From Shinella sp. SUS2 (GTDB taxonomy: Bacteria > Pseudomonadota > Alphaproteobacteria > Rhizobiales > Rhizobiaceae), in the NCBI RefSeq assembly GCF_001262505.1, contig NZ_KQ410723.1, positions 186,001 to 250,000 on the forward strand: a stretch of 64,000 nucleotides of DNA, given 5' to 3'. Shown here one piece after another: positions 27,801 through 41,609 of the stretch (the stretch's first letter is position 1; every line of letters begins with the position of its first letter). The translations under genes were made by a program, and so were the position numbers. The notes under the pieces were generated by a model. That model saw nothing but the letters and a program-made list of their open reading frames with translations, had not been told where the DNA came from and made no database searches.

Positions 27801-28370
27801 TTACATGACGGCTTCAACTTCCTGCACTTCCGGTACGAAATGACGAAGAAGGTTCTGCACGCCGTGCTTCAGCGTCGCCGTCGAGGACGGGCAACCCGAG
27901 CAGGCCCCCTTCATGTTGAGATAGACGACGCCGTCACGGAACCCCTTGAAGGTGATGTCGCCGCCGTCCTGGGCCACGGCCGGGCGCACGCGGCTGTCGA
28001 GCAGCTCCTTGATGGTGGCGACGATCGTTTCGTCGCCGTCGTCGAAGAATTCGTCCTCGTCGCCTTCATTGCCGCCGAGCGCGCCGCTTGCCATGACCGG
28101 CTGGCCGGACATGAAGTGTTCCATGATATTACCGAGGATCGCCGGCTTCATGTGCTGCCAGTCGGCGTTGTCCTTGGTGACGGTGATGAAGTCATAGCCG
28201 AGGAACACGCTCTTGACGCCGGGAACGGCAAACAGGCGGGCGGCCAGCGGCGAGGCGGCGCGTGCTTCCGTCTCGTCGCGGAATTCGGCGGTGCCGGTTT
28301 CCAGCACCACCTTGCCCGGCAGGAATTTCAGGGTCGCCGGGTTCGGTGTCGCTTCGGTCTGGATGAACAT
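27801..28370 (-). CDS. NifU-family (Nfu) iron-sulfur scaffold protein
   Basis: Predicted product of 189 residues. An N-terminal Nfu_N domain (about 1-88, starting MFIQTEATPNPATLKFLPG) is followed by an acidic linker and a NifU C-terminal domain with GACSGCPSSTATL carrying the CxxC cluster site. This Nfu type carries Fe-S clusters to target proteins, as in mitochondrial NFU1. It precedes tsaB by about 30 bases. It is not the nitrogen-fixation NifU, which has extra domains. Confidence 0.93.
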   Translation of the reverse strand: MFIQTEATPNPATLKFLPGKVVLETGTAEFRDETEARAASPLAARLFAVPGVKSVFLGYDFITVTKDNADWQHMKPAILGNIMEHFMSGQPVMASGALGGNEGDEDEFFDDGDETIVATIKELLDSRVRPAVAQDGGDITFKGFRDGVVYLNMKGACSGCPSSTATLKHGVQNLLRHFVPEVQEVEAVM

Positions 28371-28469
28371 CTTTCTCTCCGTGCGGCCGGGCGCTCGCCG
28401 ATCGGCCAGAATATTTAGAATTATTCAAAAGAAGATAGGCGTTTCCGTACCGCTCTTCAAGGCTGGAGA

Positions 28470-28961
28470 TCAGCTCAGCGCGTCCAGCTCCTCGTCCGAA
28501 AGCGAATCCGGAATGACCGTCACCGGAATCGGGAAAGCCTGGCCGCGGCTGGCGAGCGAGGAGACCAGCGGCCCCGGCCCTTCCTTGGCGGAGCCGGCGG
28601 CGAGCACGAGGATGGCAACATCCCTGTCTTCCTCGATCAGCCCGTTGATCTGCTCGCTGGCAACACCTTCCCGGATCACTGTTTCCGACTCGATGCCGAC
28701 CGATTCGCGCAGGGCCTGTGCCGCCTTGGCCAGCACGGATTCGGCCTCTTCGCGCGCTTCGGCCCGCATGATCTCCTCGACGCCCAGCCATTGCTGGAAA
28801 TCACCGTTGGCGATGACATAGAGCAGAACGACGCCGCCGTTGGAGTTCTTCGCCCGCATTCCCGCATAGTGGACGGCGCGCTGGCATTCCGGCGTGTCGT
28901 CGATGACCGCCAGGAATTTCCGGCGGTGGCCTTCAAGGCGGGAAAGTCGTCGAGAAACCAT
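28470..28961 (-). CDS. Universal stress protein (UspA) family
   Basis: Predicted protein of 163 residues. The Usp fold begins RRKFLAVIDDTPECQRAVHYA, and the later segment VAILVLAAGSAKEGPGPLVS stands where ATP-binding members have G-2x-G-9x-G(S/T); the glycine spacing is only approximate, so nucleotide binding is uncertain. ATG 28961 has GAAGGGGG just upstream; an in-frame TTG at 28979 is rejected. It is 36 bases downstream of trpS on the same strand and probably cotranscribed. Confidence 0.88.
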   Translation of the reverse strand: MVSRRLSRLEGHRRKFLAVIDDTPECQRAVHYAGMRAKNSNGGVVLLYVIANGDFQQWLGVEEIMRAEAREEAESVLAKAAQALRESVGIESETVIREGVASEQINGLIEEDRDVAILVLAAGSAKEGPGPLVSSLASRGQAFPIPVTVIPDSLSDEELDALS

Positions 28962-28997
28962 ACGGCCCCCTTCTCTCAAGGACGTTTCGAGGCGACC

Positions 28998-30065
28998 TTA
29001 CTGCACAAAACCGATGATGTCGCGAACTTCCTTCATGGTTTTTTCGGCCCGCGCCCGCGCTCTTTCGCCACCGTCACGCAGGATGCCGTCGATATGGCTG
29101 GTATCGTCCATCAGGCGGCGCATTTCGTCCGTGATGGGCGAGAGAACATTGACCGCGAGGTCGATAAGCGCCGGCTTGAAGACAGAAAACTGCTGGCCGC
29201 CGAACTCGGTGAGAATCTCCGCCTTGGACTTGTCGGAGAGCGCGGCATAGATGCCGACGAGGTTCTCCGCTTCCGGGCGGCCCTTCAGGCCCTCGGCTTC
29301 ACTCGGCAAGGCATCCGGATCGGTCTTGGCCTTGCGGATCTTCTTGGAGATCGTGTCGGCATCATCCGTGAGGTTGATGCGCGAGAGATCGGATGCATCC
29401 GACTTCGACATCTTCTTGGTGCCGTCGCGCAGGCTCATGACGCGCGGTGCCGGGCCGCCGATCAGCGGCTCGACCATCGGGAAATAGGCATGCACGGGCT
29501 CCTCGCCGACGACGATATCGACACCGGTACCGGCCTTGCGGATATGGCTGCCGAAATCGATGTTGAACTTCTGCGCGATATCGCGGGTCAGCTCCAGGTG
29601 CTGCTTCTGATCGTCGCCGACCGGCACATGGGTGGCACGGTAGACGAGAATGTCGGCGGCCATCAGACTCGGATAGGCGAGCAGCCCGAGCGAGACCTGT
29701 TCGGCATTCTTGCCACCCGTCTTGTCCTTGAACTGGGTCATGCGCTCCATCCAGCCGATGCGCGCCACGCAATTGAAGATCCAGGCCAGCTCGGCGTGCT
29801 GCGGCACGGCCGACTGGTTGAAGACGATGTGCTTCTTCGGGTCGATGCCGGAGGCGATGAAGGCCGCGGCAATCGAGCGGATCTGGCCGCGCATATCCTC
29901 ATGCACGAGCTGCGCGGTGATCGCGTGCAGGTCGACCACGCAATAGATGCAGTCGTTGTCTTCCTGCAGGGCGACGAACTTGCGGATCGCGCCGAGATAG
30001 TTGCCGAGATGGAGGTTTCCTGTCGGCTGCACGCCGGAGAAGACGAGGGGCTTGAATGCGCTCAT
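28998..30065 (-). CDS. trpS: Tryptophanyl-tRNA synthetase
   Basis: Predicted product of 355 residues, a class I synthetase. The HIGH-type motif is [11 protein letters not shown] and the KMSKS motif is [10 protein letters not shown], with the TrpRS-specific AHLT-type region replaced by [15 protein letters not shown] 30065 begins [16 protein letters not shown], the conserved N-terminus. The frame stays open another 126 codons upstream, but that stretch has no homology character and contains a palindromic repeat, so it is taken as leader DNA. Confidence 0.96.
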   Translation of the reverse strand: MSAFKPLVFSGVQPTGNLHLGNYLGAIRKFVALQEDNDCIYCVVDLHAITAQLVHEDMRGQIRSIAAAFIASGIDPKKHIVFNQSAVPQHAELAWIFNCVARIGWMERMTQFKDKTGGKNAEQVSLGLLAYPSLMAADILVYRATHVPVGDDQKQHLELTRDIAQKFNIDFGSHIRKAGTGVDIVVGEEPVHAYFPMVEPLIGGPAPRVMSLRDGTKKMSKSDASDLSRINLTDDADTISKKIRKAKTDPDALPSEAEGLKGRPEAENLVGIYAALSDKSKAEILTEFGGQQFSVFKPALIDLAVNVLSPITDEMRRLMDDTSHIDGILRDGGERARARAEKTMKEVRDIIGFVQ

Positions 30066-30109
30066 GGCGATATCCTTCAGGCGGGTGGAAGGCCTGGTTC
30101 CGTTGGTGA

Positions 30110-30153
30110 AGCAATTCCGGGAAACGGCGAAGCGGCTTTCCGGCCGGAACTGC
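30110..30153. repeat. Rhizobial palindromic intergenic repeat (RIME-like), copy 2
   Basis: A 44-base imperfect palindrome with arms GCAATTCCGG and CCGGAACTGC and a GCGAAGCG centre, matching the copy at 8828-8871. It lies 45 bases upstream of the trpS ATG within the trpS leader and is followed by an A-rich run. Confidence 0.65.
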
Positions 30154-30343
30154 ATAAAAAAATACGCGCCGCTTATGCACGGCAGAGCGACCGCGATCAA
30201 GACCGCCCCTGCGCGGCCGGGGAAACGGCCCATCAGAGGCTCCTCATAAATGACACTTTCCGGGCCTTCTCTCCCCGCGGGGATCAGGGACACAGGTTTT
30301 GACAAGCCGCGTTTCGACGCAAAGGCGCAAACCGGAGTGTGCC

Positions 30344-30817
30344 ATGCTAAAAAGCTGTTCGACCCTGCTTGCCTGCATGATGGCGCTGACTTCGCTCTTC
30401 GCGAGCGAAGCCACGGCAAGTGGCAAGCACAAACATGCCGCAAGAACCGAGAGGGGCGCGGCGAAGATCTACACCGTCCAGACGCCGCGTGTGCGGCACC
30501 GATGTTTCCCCGGCAAGCTGCGGGGCATCCTGTCCCACATCGCCCGGCAGGTCGGTCGAAGACCGCTCGTCACGTCCGGCCATCGCTCTGCCGGCCGCAG
30601 GGGATCACTGCATCGCAAATGCCTCGCCGCCGATATCCGCGTGCCGGGCGTAGCGGTGAAGCGGATCGTCGCGGCCGCAAGATCCGCGCCGGCCATCGGC
30701 GGCATCGGCACCTACTGCAACGGGATCGTGCATGTCGATGTCGGGCCGAGACGCAGCTGGCACTATTGTCGCGGGTTGGCACGCCTTGCCAGGCGTGCCC
30801 GGTTCGCGACACGCTGA
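30344..30817 (+). CDS. Secreted M15-family (YcbK/DUF882-like) peptidase
   Basis: Predicted protein of 157 residues with a signal peptide (about 1-25, ending near ATASG; C11 might allow lipidation but the lipobox is poor). The zinc-site pattern of M15 carboxypeptidases is present as H90-x6-D97 in [10 protein letters not shown] and H130 in IVHVDVG. This suggests a small periplasmic D,D-carboxypeptidase-like enzyme acting on peptidoglycan; the GHRS element at 79-82 is also typical. ATG 30344 has GGAG seven bases upstream. It converges on murJ, five bases away, and is very Arg-rich. Confidence 0.72.
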   Translation: MLKSCSTLLACMMALTSLFASEATASGKHKHAARTERGAAKIYTVQTPRVRHRCFPGKLRGILSHIARQVGRRPLVTSGHRSAGRRGSLHRKCLAADIRVPGVAVKRIVAAARSAPAIGGIGTYCNGIVHVDVGPRRSWHYCRGLARLARRARFATR

Positions 30818-30822
30818 GGCGT

Positions 30823-32415
30823 CTATTCCGCGCTTTCCTCGCTCTGCGTCGCCTTGGCCTTGCGCTTGAGATTGCGCCGGATCATGCCGAGATCCGCGCC
30901 GCCGATGAGGAAGGCAACGGAGAAATAGACCACCATGGCAAGGGCGATCAGCAGTCCGAGCGCCATCAGCTGCTCGTAGAGCGGTGCGGCGGATGAAAGG
31001 CGATCAGCGAAATAGAGAGAAGCGTAGTCGAGCACCACGGCCATGACGATGGTCGCGGCAAGCAGGCGCGCGACGCGCCAGAGCAGCGCCTTTTCCAGCG
31101 GCCAGTGGCCGCGCCGCACCAGCGTGACGAAGAGAAGCACCGCCGTCAGCCAGCCGGAGACCGCCTCGGCGGTAGCGATGCCGCGCTCGTAGAACAGCGG
31201 AAAGAGCGACACAGCCAGGATGCAGTTGACGACCACCGACAGCAGCGTGATGCGCATCGGCGTCTTGGTATCCTCGCGGGCGAAGAAGCCGGGATTGAGC
31301 GCCTTGATCATCACGAAACCCGGCAGGCCGAGCCCGTAGATGGCGAGCGTTCCCGCCACGATGGAGGTGGTTTCCGGGCTGAAGGCACCGCGCTCGTAGA
31401 GCACGCGCACGATCTCGTCGGAGATGACCCAGATGGCGCCGGCGGCCGGCAGCGTCAGGAAGAGCACGAATTCCAGCGAACGGTTCTGCAGGTTGCCCGC
31501 CTCCCGCTCCTGCCCGCCCTTCAGCGCGCGGGCCAGTTCCGGCAGCAGCACGACGCCGACGGCGATGCCGACGACGCCGAGCGGAAGCTGGTAGACGCGG
31601 TCGGCATATTGCAAGGCGGCGATGGCACCGTCCTTGGTGGAGGCGATCATCTGGCCGATCAGCTGGTTGATCTGGGTGATGCCGCCCGTCACGGCCGCCG
31701 GGAAGGCAAGCCAGAGCAGGCGCTTGACGTTCGGCGTCATGCGCGGCCGGCGAAAGCCGATCTTCATGCCGGCATGGCGCACGCCCGCATAGAGCACGGC
31801 CATCTGCAGGAGACCGGCGGCCAGCACGCCCCAGGAGAGATACCAGGCCGTTTCCAGCGGCGAGGCGCCCTGCCAGAGCCCATAGCCAAGCGCGCCAATC
31901 AGCACCACGTTGAGGAAGACCGGCGCAACGGCGGCGGCGAAATAGTGATGCAGCGAATTCAGCATGCCCGACAGCATCGCCGTCAGCGACATGCACATGA
32001 GATAGGGGAACATGACGACGGCGAGCTTCACCGTCACGTCAAACTTTTCCGCGTCCCCCACGAAGCCCGGCGCGATGATCCAGGCAACGATGAGCGGCAT
32101 CAGCAGCTCCATCGCAATGGTCAGCATCAGGAGAACGGTAAAGAGGACGCCGAAGACTTCTTCGGAAAAGCGCTTCGCGCCGTCGATGCCGCCGGCCTCG
32201 ATCTCCTTGGCGAAGAGCGGCACGAAGGCGGCGTTGAAGGCGCCTTCGGCGAAGAGGCGCCGGAAGAGGTTCGGGAAGCGGAAGGCGGCATAGAAGGCGT
32301 CGGCCATCGGCCCGGTGCCGAGCGCGGCCGCCATCAGGGTTTCGCGCGCAAAGCCGAGCACGCGGCTGCCCAGCGTCGCGCCGCCCACGGTCGCGAATTT
32401 CTTCACCAGACTCAT
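30823..32415 (-). CDS. murJ: Lipid II flippase MurJ
   Basis: Predicted product of 530 residues with about 14 membrane segments. The start [20 protein letters not shown] and the [20 protein letters not shown] motif are characteristic of MurJ/MviN, which flips peptidoglycan lipid II to the periplasm. The C-terminus is a short charged tail. Its ATG overlaps the glnD TGA as ATGA, so it is translationally coupled to glnD, an arrangement seen in rhizobia. Confidence 0.95.
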   Translation of the reverse strand: MSLVKKFATVGGATLGSRVLGFARETLMAAALGTGPMADAFYAAFRFPNLFRRLFAEGAFNAAFVPLFAKEIEAGGIDGAKRFSEEVFGVLFTVLLMLTIAMELLMPLIVAWIIAPGFVGDAEKFDVTVKLAVVMFPYLMCMSLTAMLSGMLNSLHHYFAAAVAPVFLNVVLIGALGYGLWQGASPLETAWYLSWGVLAAGLLQMAVLYAGVRHAGMKIGFRRPRMTPNVKRLLWLAFPAAVTGGITQINQLIGQMIASTKDGAIAALQYADRVYQLPLGVVGIAVGVVLLPELARALKGGQEREAGNLQNRSLEFVLFLTLPAAGAIWVISDEIVRVLYERGAFSPETTSIVAGTLAIYGLGLPGFVMIKALNPGFFAREDTKTPMRITLLSVVVNCILAVSLFPLFYERGIATAEAVSGWLTAVLLFVTLVRRGHWPLEKALLWRVARLLAATIVMAVVLDYASLYFADRLSSAAPLYEQLMALGLLIALAMVVYFSVAFLIGGADLGMIRRNLKRKAKATQSEESAE

Positions 32416-35306
32416 TGTTCCGTCCTGATCCTCTTCGGCGTCGCGGCAACGGGTGCGATCATGCCGGGCGGCATGCGGTCGCGCAGCTCGTCCGCCTCGT
32501 CCGCCATGACGGCCTTCAGCCGCGCGGCGATGTTGGCCTGCCGGTTGTCGTTGGTGACCTTCTGGCCGACGAGGTCGGTGACGTAGAAGGTGTCGATGAC
32601 CTTCTCGCCGAAGGTGGTGATATGGGCCGAGGCGATGTCGAGCGAGAGGTCCGACAGCACCGCCGTCACCTCGGACAGGAGGCCGGGACGGTCAAGGCAC
32701 TCGATCTCGATAACCGTGAACTTGTTCGACAGCGTGTTGGAGATTGTCACCGCCGGAGAGACGGTGAAAGTCCGGTTGCGCTTGCGGCTCTTCGTGCGGG
32801 TGGCGATCACCTCGGGCAGGCGCTTGCGGCCGGAGAGCACATCCTCGATCATCCGGCCGATCGTGCCGGCCCGGCGCATCTCGTCGGCATCGTTCGGGAA
32901 CTCGCGGTTGACGAGGATCGTGTCGAGCGCCCGGCCATCGGAGGTGGTGAAGATCTGCGCATCGACGATGTTGGCCCCCGCCGCCGCGCAGGCTCCGGCG
33001 ATCACCGTCAGGAGGCGCGGATGGTCGGGCGAGAGCACGGTAATTTCCGTGATGGCGTGGAAGGAGTGGGTGCGCACCGTCGTCGCCAGTGGCTGCTCCG
33101 CCTTGTCCGCCTCGCGGATGAAGGCGGCATGGCGCACCTGATCTTCAAGCGAGACCGTCAGCAGGTAGGGATCGTAGTGCAGGCGCGTATAGGTCTTGCG
33201 GTCCTTCTGGCTCCAGTCGGCCGGAAGCGCGCCGGAGAGGATTTCGCGCGCGGCATGGGCGCGTTCCTTGCGCGACAACTCGGAAAAGCCGCCGGAGATC
33301 AGGAGTTCGGTCTCGTAATAGAGCGTGCGCAGCAGCTGGCCCTTCCAGCCGTTCCACACGCCCGGGCCGACGGCGCGGATGTCGCAGACCGTCAGCACGA
33401 GCAGCATCTTCAGCCGTTCCAGCGATTGCACCTTCTCGGCGAAGTCGACGATGGTCTTGCGGTCGTTGAGGTCGCGGGTCTGCGCGACCATCGACATGGT
33501 CAGGTGCTCCTCGATCAGCCAGACGACGAGTTCCGTCTGCTTCGGCGAGAGCCCGAAGCGCGGGCAGAGCTTGCGCGCGACCTTGGCGCCCGCCTCGGAA
33601 TGGTCCTCCGGCCGGCCCTTGGCGATGTCGTGCAGCAGCACGGCGACATAGAGCGAGATGCGGTCCTCGATGCTGGGCATCAGCTGGTAGCTCAGCGGAT
33701 GGGCATCCTTCTCGCGCCCCTGGTCGATATCCGCCAGTACGCCGACGGCACGGATCAGGTGCTCGTCGACCGTGTAGTGATGATACATGTTGAACTGCAT
33801 CATCGCGACGATCTTGCCGAAATCCGGAATGAACCGGCCGAGCACGCCCGCCTCGTTCATGCGGCGCAGGATGAGCGCAGGATCGCGCGGCGAGGTGAGG
33901 ATAGACAGGAAGAGGCGGTTAGCCTCCTCGTTCTCCCGCAGCGCCGCATTGACGAGCTTCAGCGAGCGCGTGACCTGCTTCAGCGCATCGGGGTGGAACT
34001 CCAGCCCGTTGATGTCGGCGATGTGGAAGAGCCGGATCAGGTTGACGGGGTCGCGCTTGAAAACGTCAGGGTCGGCAATGGTGATGCGCCCGCGATCCTC
34101 AAGGAAATCCAGCGTGCCGGCGATCTTGCGCGTGCGGCGGGTGAAACGGCTGATGACGGCGGTGATGCCGGGCGCTTCCTTCGCCTGCTGGTCCTCCAGC
34201 GTGGCACAGAAGATGCGCGTCAGGTCGCCGACGTCCTTCGCAACCAGGAAATAGTGTTTCATGAAGCGCTCGACCGCCGAAAGGCCGGGATGCGGCTGGT
34301 AGCCGAGGCATTCGGCAATTTCGCGCTGGATATCGAAGGAAAGCCGCTCCTCCGCCTTTCCCGTCAGGAAATGCATGTGGCAGCGAACCGCCCAGAGAAA
34401 GTCGTCGGCCTTCTGGAAGAGCTTGTATTCCTGGCGCGAGAGGACACCGAGCTTCACCAGCTCGGCGGGGTCGCGGATATGATAGAAATACTTCGCGATC
34501 CAGAACAGCGTGTGCAGGTCGCGCAGCCCGCCCTTGCCTTCCTTGACGTTCGGTTCGACGAGGTAGCGCGTATCGCCGGCCTTGCGATGGCGCTCGTCGC
34601 GCTCTGCAAGCTTGGCGGCGATGAATTCCGGGCCGGTGCCCCGCACGATCTCGCGGTCGAAACGAACGGCGAGATCTTCGAACAGGGCCACCGAGCCGCA
34701 GATGTAGCGCGCCTCGAGGATCGCTGTTCGGATCGTCATGTCACCCTTGGAAAGCTGGATGCATTCCTCCAGGTTGCGCGTCGCATGACCGACCTTGAAA
34801 CCGAGATCCCAAAGGATGTAGAGCATGAACTCGATGGCGGGCTCGCTCCAGGCGGCCGGTTTTGCGGGCAGCAAAAAGAGCAGGTCGATATCCGAGCCCG
34901 GCGCCAGTGTGCCACGGCCGTAGCCGCCGACGGCCGTCACCGTGATACGCGCGGCGGGCGATGCTTGGCCGGCGCTGAAGACGTGGTTCAGCGCAAAATC
35001 GTGCAGGACGGCGATCAGCTGGTCCTGCAGCCAGGAAATGCGCGCTGCGCATTGCAGGCCGCTGCCATCGGCAAAGAGCAGTTCGCGCGCCCGTTCGCGG
35101 CCGGCAGTGTTCACCTTCTTGAACTCGGCGAGCAACTCGCGGCGCATGCGGTCGCGGTAGTCGGCATTGGTGCTGGCGATGAATTCGCATCTGGCGCGCA
35201 GCGCGGGCACATCGATCAGTCCGGAATCGGCCGGCGCCAGGAGCTTCTTTTCCATCGGATGCCGGCCTGCGTCCCGCTTCTCGTCGATCGCCCGTTCGGT
35301 TCGCAT
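32412..35306 (-). CDS. glnD: Bifunctional PII uridylyltransferase/uridylyl-removing enzyme
   Basis: Predicted product of 964 residues. Order: nucleotidyltransferase domain ([20 protein letters not shown]), central helical region, HD hydrolase domain (DEHLIRAVG, then [19 protein letters not shown]) and two C-terminal ACT domains that bind glutamine. GlnD modifies PII proteins and so sets nitrogen status for Ntr control and glutamine synthetase. The start is uncertain: ATG 35306 has AAAGG upstream, while ATG 35255 lies closer to conserved sequence and would give 947 residues. murJ is coupled downstream; mutS ends 44 bases upstream. Confidence 0.95.
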   Translation of the reverse strand: MRTERAIDEKRDAGRHPMEKKLLAPADSGLIDVPALRARCEFIASTNADYRDRMRRELLAEFKKVNTAGRERARELLFADGSGLQCAARISWLQDQLIAVLHDFALNHVFSAGQASPAARITVTAVGGYGRGTLAPGSDIDLLFLLPAKPAAWSEPAIEFMLYILWDLGFKVGHATRNLEECIQLSKGDMTIRTAILEARYICGSVALFEDLAVRFDREIVRGTGPEFIAAKLAERDERHRKAGDTRYLVEPNVKEGKGGLRDLHTLFWIAKYFYHIRDPAELVKLGVLSRQEYKLFQKADDFLWAVRCHMHFLTGKAEERLSFDIQREIAECLGYQPHPGLSAVERFMKHYFLVAKDVGDLTRIFCATLEDQQAKEAPGITAVISRFTRRTRKIAGTLDFLEDRGRITIADPDVFKRDPVNLIRLFHIADINGLEFHPDALKQVTRSLKLVNAALRENEEANRLFLSILTSPRDPALILRRMNEAGVLGRFIPDFGKIVAMMQFNMYHHYTVDEHLIRAVGVLADIDQGREKDAHPLSYQLMPSIEDRISLYVAVLLHDIAKGRPEDHSEAGAKVARKLCPRFGLSPKQTELVVWLIEEHLTMSMVAQTRDLNDRKTIVDFAEKVQSLERLKMLLVLTVCDIRAVGPGVWNGWKGQLLRTLYYETELLISGGFSELSRKERAHAAREILSGALPADWSQKDRKTYTRLHYDPYLLTVSLEDQVRHAAFIREADKAEQPLATTVRTHSFHAITEITVLSPDHPRLLTVIAGACAAAGANIVDAQIFTTSDGRALDTILVNREFPNDADEMRRAGTIGRMIEDVLSGRKRLPEVIATRTKSRKRNRTFTVSPAVTISNTLSNKFTVIEIECLDRPGLLSEVTAVLSDLSLDIASAHITTFGEKVIDTFYVTDLVGQKVTNDNRQANIAARLKAVMADEADELRDRMPPGMIAPVAATPKRIRTEQ

Positions 35307-35350
35307 GCGCTATAGACCCTTTCCGCAGGCGAGGACAATGACCTCAGGCG

Positions 35351-38089
35351 CTAGCGATTGCCAAGTTCTTTCTTCAGCGCATAGAGGGCATCGAGCGCCT
35401 CGCGCGGCGTCATGTCGTCCGGGTTGAGGTCCTTCACCAGCGTCTCCACCTTCGACGGGCCGGAGCTGCGCTGGATCTCCTCGCGGCGCACCGCGACCTG
35501 GAACAGCGGCAGATCGTCGATGAGCTGGCTTGCCGGATTCTTGCGGTCCGCGTCCTCCAGCTTGGCCAGCACATCCTTGGCGCGTGAGACCACCGATGGC
35601 GGCAGGCCTGCAAGGCGTGCCACCTGGATGCCGTAGGAGCGGTCCGCCGCACCCGGGCCGACCTCGTGCAGGAAGATCACGTCGCCGTCCCATTCCTTGA
35701 CGCGCATTGTGGCGTTGGAAAGACGGCCGAGCTTTTCCGACAGCACAGTCAGCTCGTGGAAATGCGTGGCGAAGAGACCACGGCAGCGATTGGCTTCATG
35801 CAGGTGCTCGACGGCGGCCCAGGCGATCGAAAGACCGTCGAAGGTCGCCGTGCCGCGGCCGATCTCATCAAGGATGACAAGCGAGCGGTCGGTCGCCTGG
35901 TTGAGGATTGCCGCCGTCTCAACCATTTCCACCATGAAGGTAGAGCGGCCGCGGGCAAGGTCGTCCGACGCGCCGACGCGCGAGAAGAGCCGGTCGACGA
36001 CGCCGATATGGGCGCTTTCGGCCGGCACATAGGCCCCCATCTGGGCAAGGATGGCGATAAGCGCGTTCTGGCGCAGGAAGGTCGACTTACCGCCCATGTT
36101 CGGGCCGGTGAGCAGCCAGATCGCGCCGTGGCCCTTGCCATCAGAGGGCGAGAGATCACAGGAATTGGCGACGAAGGCGGCGGCCTGCTGGCGGCGCAGC
36201 GCCTGCTCGACCACCGGATGCCGCCCGCCGACAATGGCGAACATCGTGGAGCGATCCACGATGGGCCGGCAATAGGTCTGCTCCTCGGCGAGTGCCGCAA
36301 GCGCGGCAGAGACATCGACGACGGCGAGCGCCCGCGCGGCTGCCTTGATGGCCTCGGCTTCCGCCACCACCGCATCGACGAGGTCGTTGAACGCAGCAAG
36401 CTCGATGGCAAGCGCCCGGTCGGCGGCGTTGGCGATCTTCGTTTCCAGTTCGGACAGCACCGTCGTGGTGAAACGCATGGCGCCCGCCATGGTCTGGCGG
36501 TGGATGAAGCGTGCCTTCGCCTCGTCGCCGTCCGTCAGCGCCGAGGCATTGCCGGCGGAGACCTCGATGAAGTAGCCGAGCACGTTGTTGTGCTTGATCT
36601 TCAGCGACTTGACGCCCGTTTCCTCGGCATATTGCAGCTGCAGCCCGGCAATGACGCGGCGCGACTGGTCGCGCAGTGCCCGCATCTCGTCGAGTTCGCC
36701 ATCCGCCCCCTCGCGAATGAACCCGCCGTCGCGCTTGAGGAGCGGCAGCTCGTCCGCGAGCATCACCGCCAGCCTGTGTGAGAGGTCGAGCGGCAGGGCA
36801 CCCACAGCGTGCGCTGCCTCGGCGAGCTCGCCGCCCAGCTGCTCGCCCCCCATCAACCGGGCGACGTCGCCGGAGATCGAAAGGCCCTGCAGGATCGCGC
36901 CGAGATCGCGCGGCCCGCCCCGGCCGAGCGCAATGCGCGACAGGGCGCGCGGCATGTCGGGCAGCCGCTTCAGCACCGCGCGCAGATCCTCCGAGAAGGA
37001 GGGTCTGTCGCCAAGTACCCCAATCGAATCGAGCCGCGCGTTGATCGTGTCCGGATCGGTCAGCGGCGACATCAACCGCTCGGCGAGAAGGCGCGCACCG
37101 CCACTTGTCGCCGTGCGGTCGATCGCTTTCAGGAGCGTGCCGGAACGCTCGCCGGACAGGGTGCGCACCAGTTCGAGATTGGCGCGCGTCGCCGGATCGA
37201 TGAAGAGCGTGGAGGCGGAGCTTTCCCGCTCCGGCCGGCCGAGCGGCGGGCGCTCGGCGATCTGCGTCTTTTCCACATAGGCGACGGCCGCCGACGCCGC
37301 GGCGAGTTCCGCGCGGGAGAAGGTCCCGAAACCGTCGAGCGTAGAGACGCCGAAATAGCGGGCGATGCGGCCTTCCGCCGTCGCGCTGTCGAAGAGCACG
37401 GCCGGCTGCGGCACGGCCACGCGGCCGAGCACGTCGAGTGCCGGGCGGAATTCCGGATCGTAGAACACGGTGTCCGGCACGATCAGTTCGCGCGGCTCGA
37501 TGCGCAGGATATCGGCAAGAAGCTGGCTCTGGCTGGTTTCCGAAAGCCGGAAAATGCCGGTCGAAATATCGATCCAGGCAAGAGCCATCGAGGGCTCAGC
37601 CCCACCGCGAATGCGGGCGACGGCCATCAGGTAATTGGCGTCGGAAGGCGAGAGCAGCTTCTCCTCGGTCAGCGTGCCCGGCGTGACGAGGCGCACGACA
37701 TCGCGCCGCACGACGGATTTCGAACCGCGCTTCTTCGCCTCCGCCGGGTCTTCGACCTGCTCGCAGACGGCGACACGGAAGCCGAGCGAAATCAGTCTCT
37801 GCAGATAGTCGTCGGCGGCGTGGACGGGCACGCCGCACATGGGGATATCGAGCCCCATATGCTGGCCACGCTTCGTCAGTGTGATACCGAGCGCGCGGGC
37901 GGCGTCCACGGCGTCCTGGAAGAACAGCTCGTAGAAATCACCCATGCGGTAGAACAGCATGCTGTCCGGGTTGGCCGCCTTGATTTCGATATACTGCTCC
38001 ATCATCGGCGTTGCCGATGCGCGGCTTTCGTCAGTGGCAAGGTCTGCCGTCGACAGGATATCGTTCGGACGCACGATCTGATCGTTCAC
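35351..38089 (-). CDS. mutS: DNA mismatch repair protein MutS
   Basis: Predicted product of 912 residues. The mismatch-binding FYE motif is [11 protein letters not shown]; the ATPase has Walker [19 protein letters not shown], a [17 protein letters not shown] Walker B region and a FATHFHELT motif. MutS recognises mismatches and recruits MutL. The start is GTG at 38089, with no strong ribosome-binding site, giving the extra N-terminal residues seen in rhizobial MutS before [10 protein letters not shown]. It is followed by glnD and is divergent from the malic enzyme. Confidence 0.96.
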   Translation of the reverse strand: MNDQIVRPNDILSTADLATDESRASATPMMEQYIEIKAANPDSMLFYRMGDFYELFFQDAVDAARALGITLTKRGQHMGLDIPMCGVPVHAADDYLQRLISLGFRVAVCEQVEDPAEAKKRGSKSVVRRDVVRLVTPGTLTEEKLLSPSDANYLMAVARIRGGAEPSMALAWIDISTGIFRLSETSQSQLLADILRIEPRELIVPDTVFYDPEFRPALDVLGRVAVPQPAVLFDSATAEGRIARYFGVSTLDGFGTFSRAELAAASAAVAYVEKTQIAERPPLGRPERESSASTLFIDPATRANLELVRTLSGERSGTLLKAIDRTATSGGARLLAERLMSPLTDPDTINARLDSIGVLGDRPSFSEDLRAVLKRLPDMPRALSRIALGRGGPRDLGAILQGLSISGDVARLMGGEQLGGELAEAAHAVGALPLDLSHRLAVMLADELPLLKRDGGFIREGADGELDEMRALRDQSRRVIAGLQLQYAEETGVKSLKIKHNNVLGYFIEVSAGNASALTDGDEAKARFIHRQTMAGAMRFTTTVLSELETKIANAADRALAIELAAFNDLVDAVVAEAEAIKAAARALAVVDVSAALAALAEEQTYCRPIVDRSTMFAIVGGRHPVVEQALRRQQAAAFVANSCDLSPSDGKGHGAIWLLTGPNMGGKSTFLRQNALIAILAQMGAYVPAESAHIGVVDRLFSRVGASDDLARGRSTFMVEMVETAAILNQATDRSLVILDEIGRGTATFDGLSIAWAAVEHLHEANRCRGLFATHFHELTVLSEKLGRLSNATMRVKEWDGDVIFLHEVGPGAADRSYGIQVARLAGLPPSVVSRAKDVLAKLEDADRKNPASQLIDDLPLFQVAVRREEIQRSSGPSKVETLVKDLNPDDMTPREALDALYALKKELGNR

Positions 38090-38203
38090 GGAGAGTCAGT
38101 TCTTCCTAAAAAAGAGGTGTCACCCTAGCCACGGGGCGCTATAGAAAACAACACCTGCGAGGAGTTATGGGCCTATCGCCCACAGGAGTGTGAAGGGGGA
38201 AGC

Positions 38204-40489
<2,286 letters not shown>

Positions 40490-40498
40490 CACGCCGGA

Positions 40499-40526
40499 GC
40501 GTTCCCGCACGCCGCTGCGGGAACGC
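40499..40526 (+). terminator. Long hairpin after the malic enzyme gene
   Basis: GCGTTCCCGCA (40499-40509) and TGCGGGAACGC (40516-40526) form a perfect 11-bp stem with a six-base loop, ten bases after the maeB stop. The following CTTGCCTTCG is only weakly T-rich, so termination efficiency is uncertain. Confidence 0.7.
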
Positions 40527-40551
40527 CTTGCCTTCGCCCCTGCCGCGAACG

Positions 40552-40588
40552 CAAAAAAAGCCGCCCGTCCCGGAGGTCGGGAACGGGC
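40552..40588 (-). terminator. Rho-independent terminator after olsB
   Basis: On the minus strand GCCCGTTCCCGA, loop CCT, CCGGGACGGGC and GGC, ending in seven T. The stem has one mismatch-like position. It lies about 37 bases past the olsB stop codon. Confidence 0.85.
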
Positions 40589-40624
40589 GACAAATCAGAC
40601 TATGCTGACCTTCAATGAAACTGT

Positions 40625-41503
40625 TTAGCTGGCGAAACGCCCGGCATCCGCGCCGTAGTAGTTGAGGTAGCGACCCGAGATCTTGCCGATCGGCAGCACG
40701 ATCAGAACATCCGTCGTGTTGAAGCCGTGATCGACGACGGCACCGCTGCCGACAGTCGCGCCAAGGCGCAGATAGCCCTTGATGAGCGGCGGCAATGCCG
40801 ACAGCGCCTTGCGCGTGTCGATACCTTCCGACGGCATCAGGTCCATGGTGCGGAAGAGTTCCGGCCGGGCCGAAACGGTCCATTCGTCCTTCGCCAGCAC
40901 GTTGTGGTGCAGGAAGGATAGCGCCAGCGCGTGCTCCTCCGGCACGATGCCGTGGAAGGAGGCGCAGCCGAACATCACATCGATGCCGTGCTTCAGCGAA
41001 TAGGCCCAGTTGCCCTGCCAGAGCAGTTCCACCGTGCGCTTGGTGCGGTAGGCCGGCAGCACGCAGGACCGGCCGAGCTCCATGAAGCGCTTTTCCGGAT
41101 GACGCGCGATCAGCGCGTCGACGTCGAATTCCGACTGGGAATAGAAACCGCCGGAGACCGCGGCGACGTCCTGGCGCAGCAGGCGGTAGGTGCCGACGAT
41201 CTGCTCTTCCGCATCGCCCTCGATCGAGGTGTCGAGCACGAGGAGATGGTCGCAGACCATGTCCCAGGCGTCGATATCGCGCTTGCGGCGAACGGCGTCC
41301 GGCGAAAGCTTCGCCTGCATCTCCTCGGCGAAAACGCGGTAGCGCACGGCCTGGGCTGCGTCGATTTCCGTGACCGAACGGGCGATGCGTGTTTCGAGAT
41401 TGCCGATGCGGCCGAGCACATCCGTACCCGAGCGGCCCGCGGCCGGGGCCGTCTTCTGGAGAATCTCTGCCGGTGCGATGGTCTGGGCGAGGTCGAGCGT
41501 CAT
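40625..41503 (-). CDS. olsB: L-ornithine N(alpha)-acyltransferase (OlsB)
   Basis: Predicted product of 292 residues. The GNAT-like domain has AVRYRVFAEEM near residue 55, LLVLDTSIEG, and the RFMELGRSCVLPAYRTK motif typical of OlsB. It transfers 3-hydroxyacyl from acyl-carrier protein to ornithine, giving lyso-ornithine lipid, which OlsA then acylates. These membrane lipids rise under phosphate limitation in rhizobia. Position next to the malic enzyme and mutS/glnD is conserved with Sinorhizobium. A Pho box was not identified. Confidence 0.9.
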   Translation of the reverse strand: MTLDLAQTIAPAEILQKTAPAAGRSGTDVLGRIGNLETRIARSVTEIDAAQAVRYRVFAEEMQAKLSPDAVRRKRDIDAWDMVCDHLLVLDTSIEGDAEEQIVGTYRLLRQDVAAVSGGFYSQSEFDVDALIARHPEKRFMELGRSCVLPAYRTKRTVELLWQGNWAYSLKHGIDVMFGCASFHGIVPEEHALALSFLHHNVLAKDEWTVSARPELFRTMDLMPSEGIDTRKALSALPPLIKGYLRLGATVGSGAVVDHGFNTTDVLIVLPIGKISGRYLNYYGADAGRFAS

Positions 41504-41609
41504 GGCAGTGTACCCGTCAAACGAAACTTCGCGGTTTTAACCACGATTCTGCAACAAGATAATGACGCAAGGCCTGCTTGGATAGCGAAAAGCCGTAAGC
41601 CGGCGAAGA

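Noticed and set aside
30066-30443. N-terminal extension of trpS
   Set aside because: The open frame upstream contains a palindromic repeat and overlaps the start region of the M15 peptidase gene on the other strand; TrpRS homology begins at 30065.
32415-35315. Plus-strand open frame of about 966 codons opposite glnD
   Set aside because: Mirrors glnD almost exactly and has low-complexity, charged composition; a shadow of codon bias rather than dual coding.
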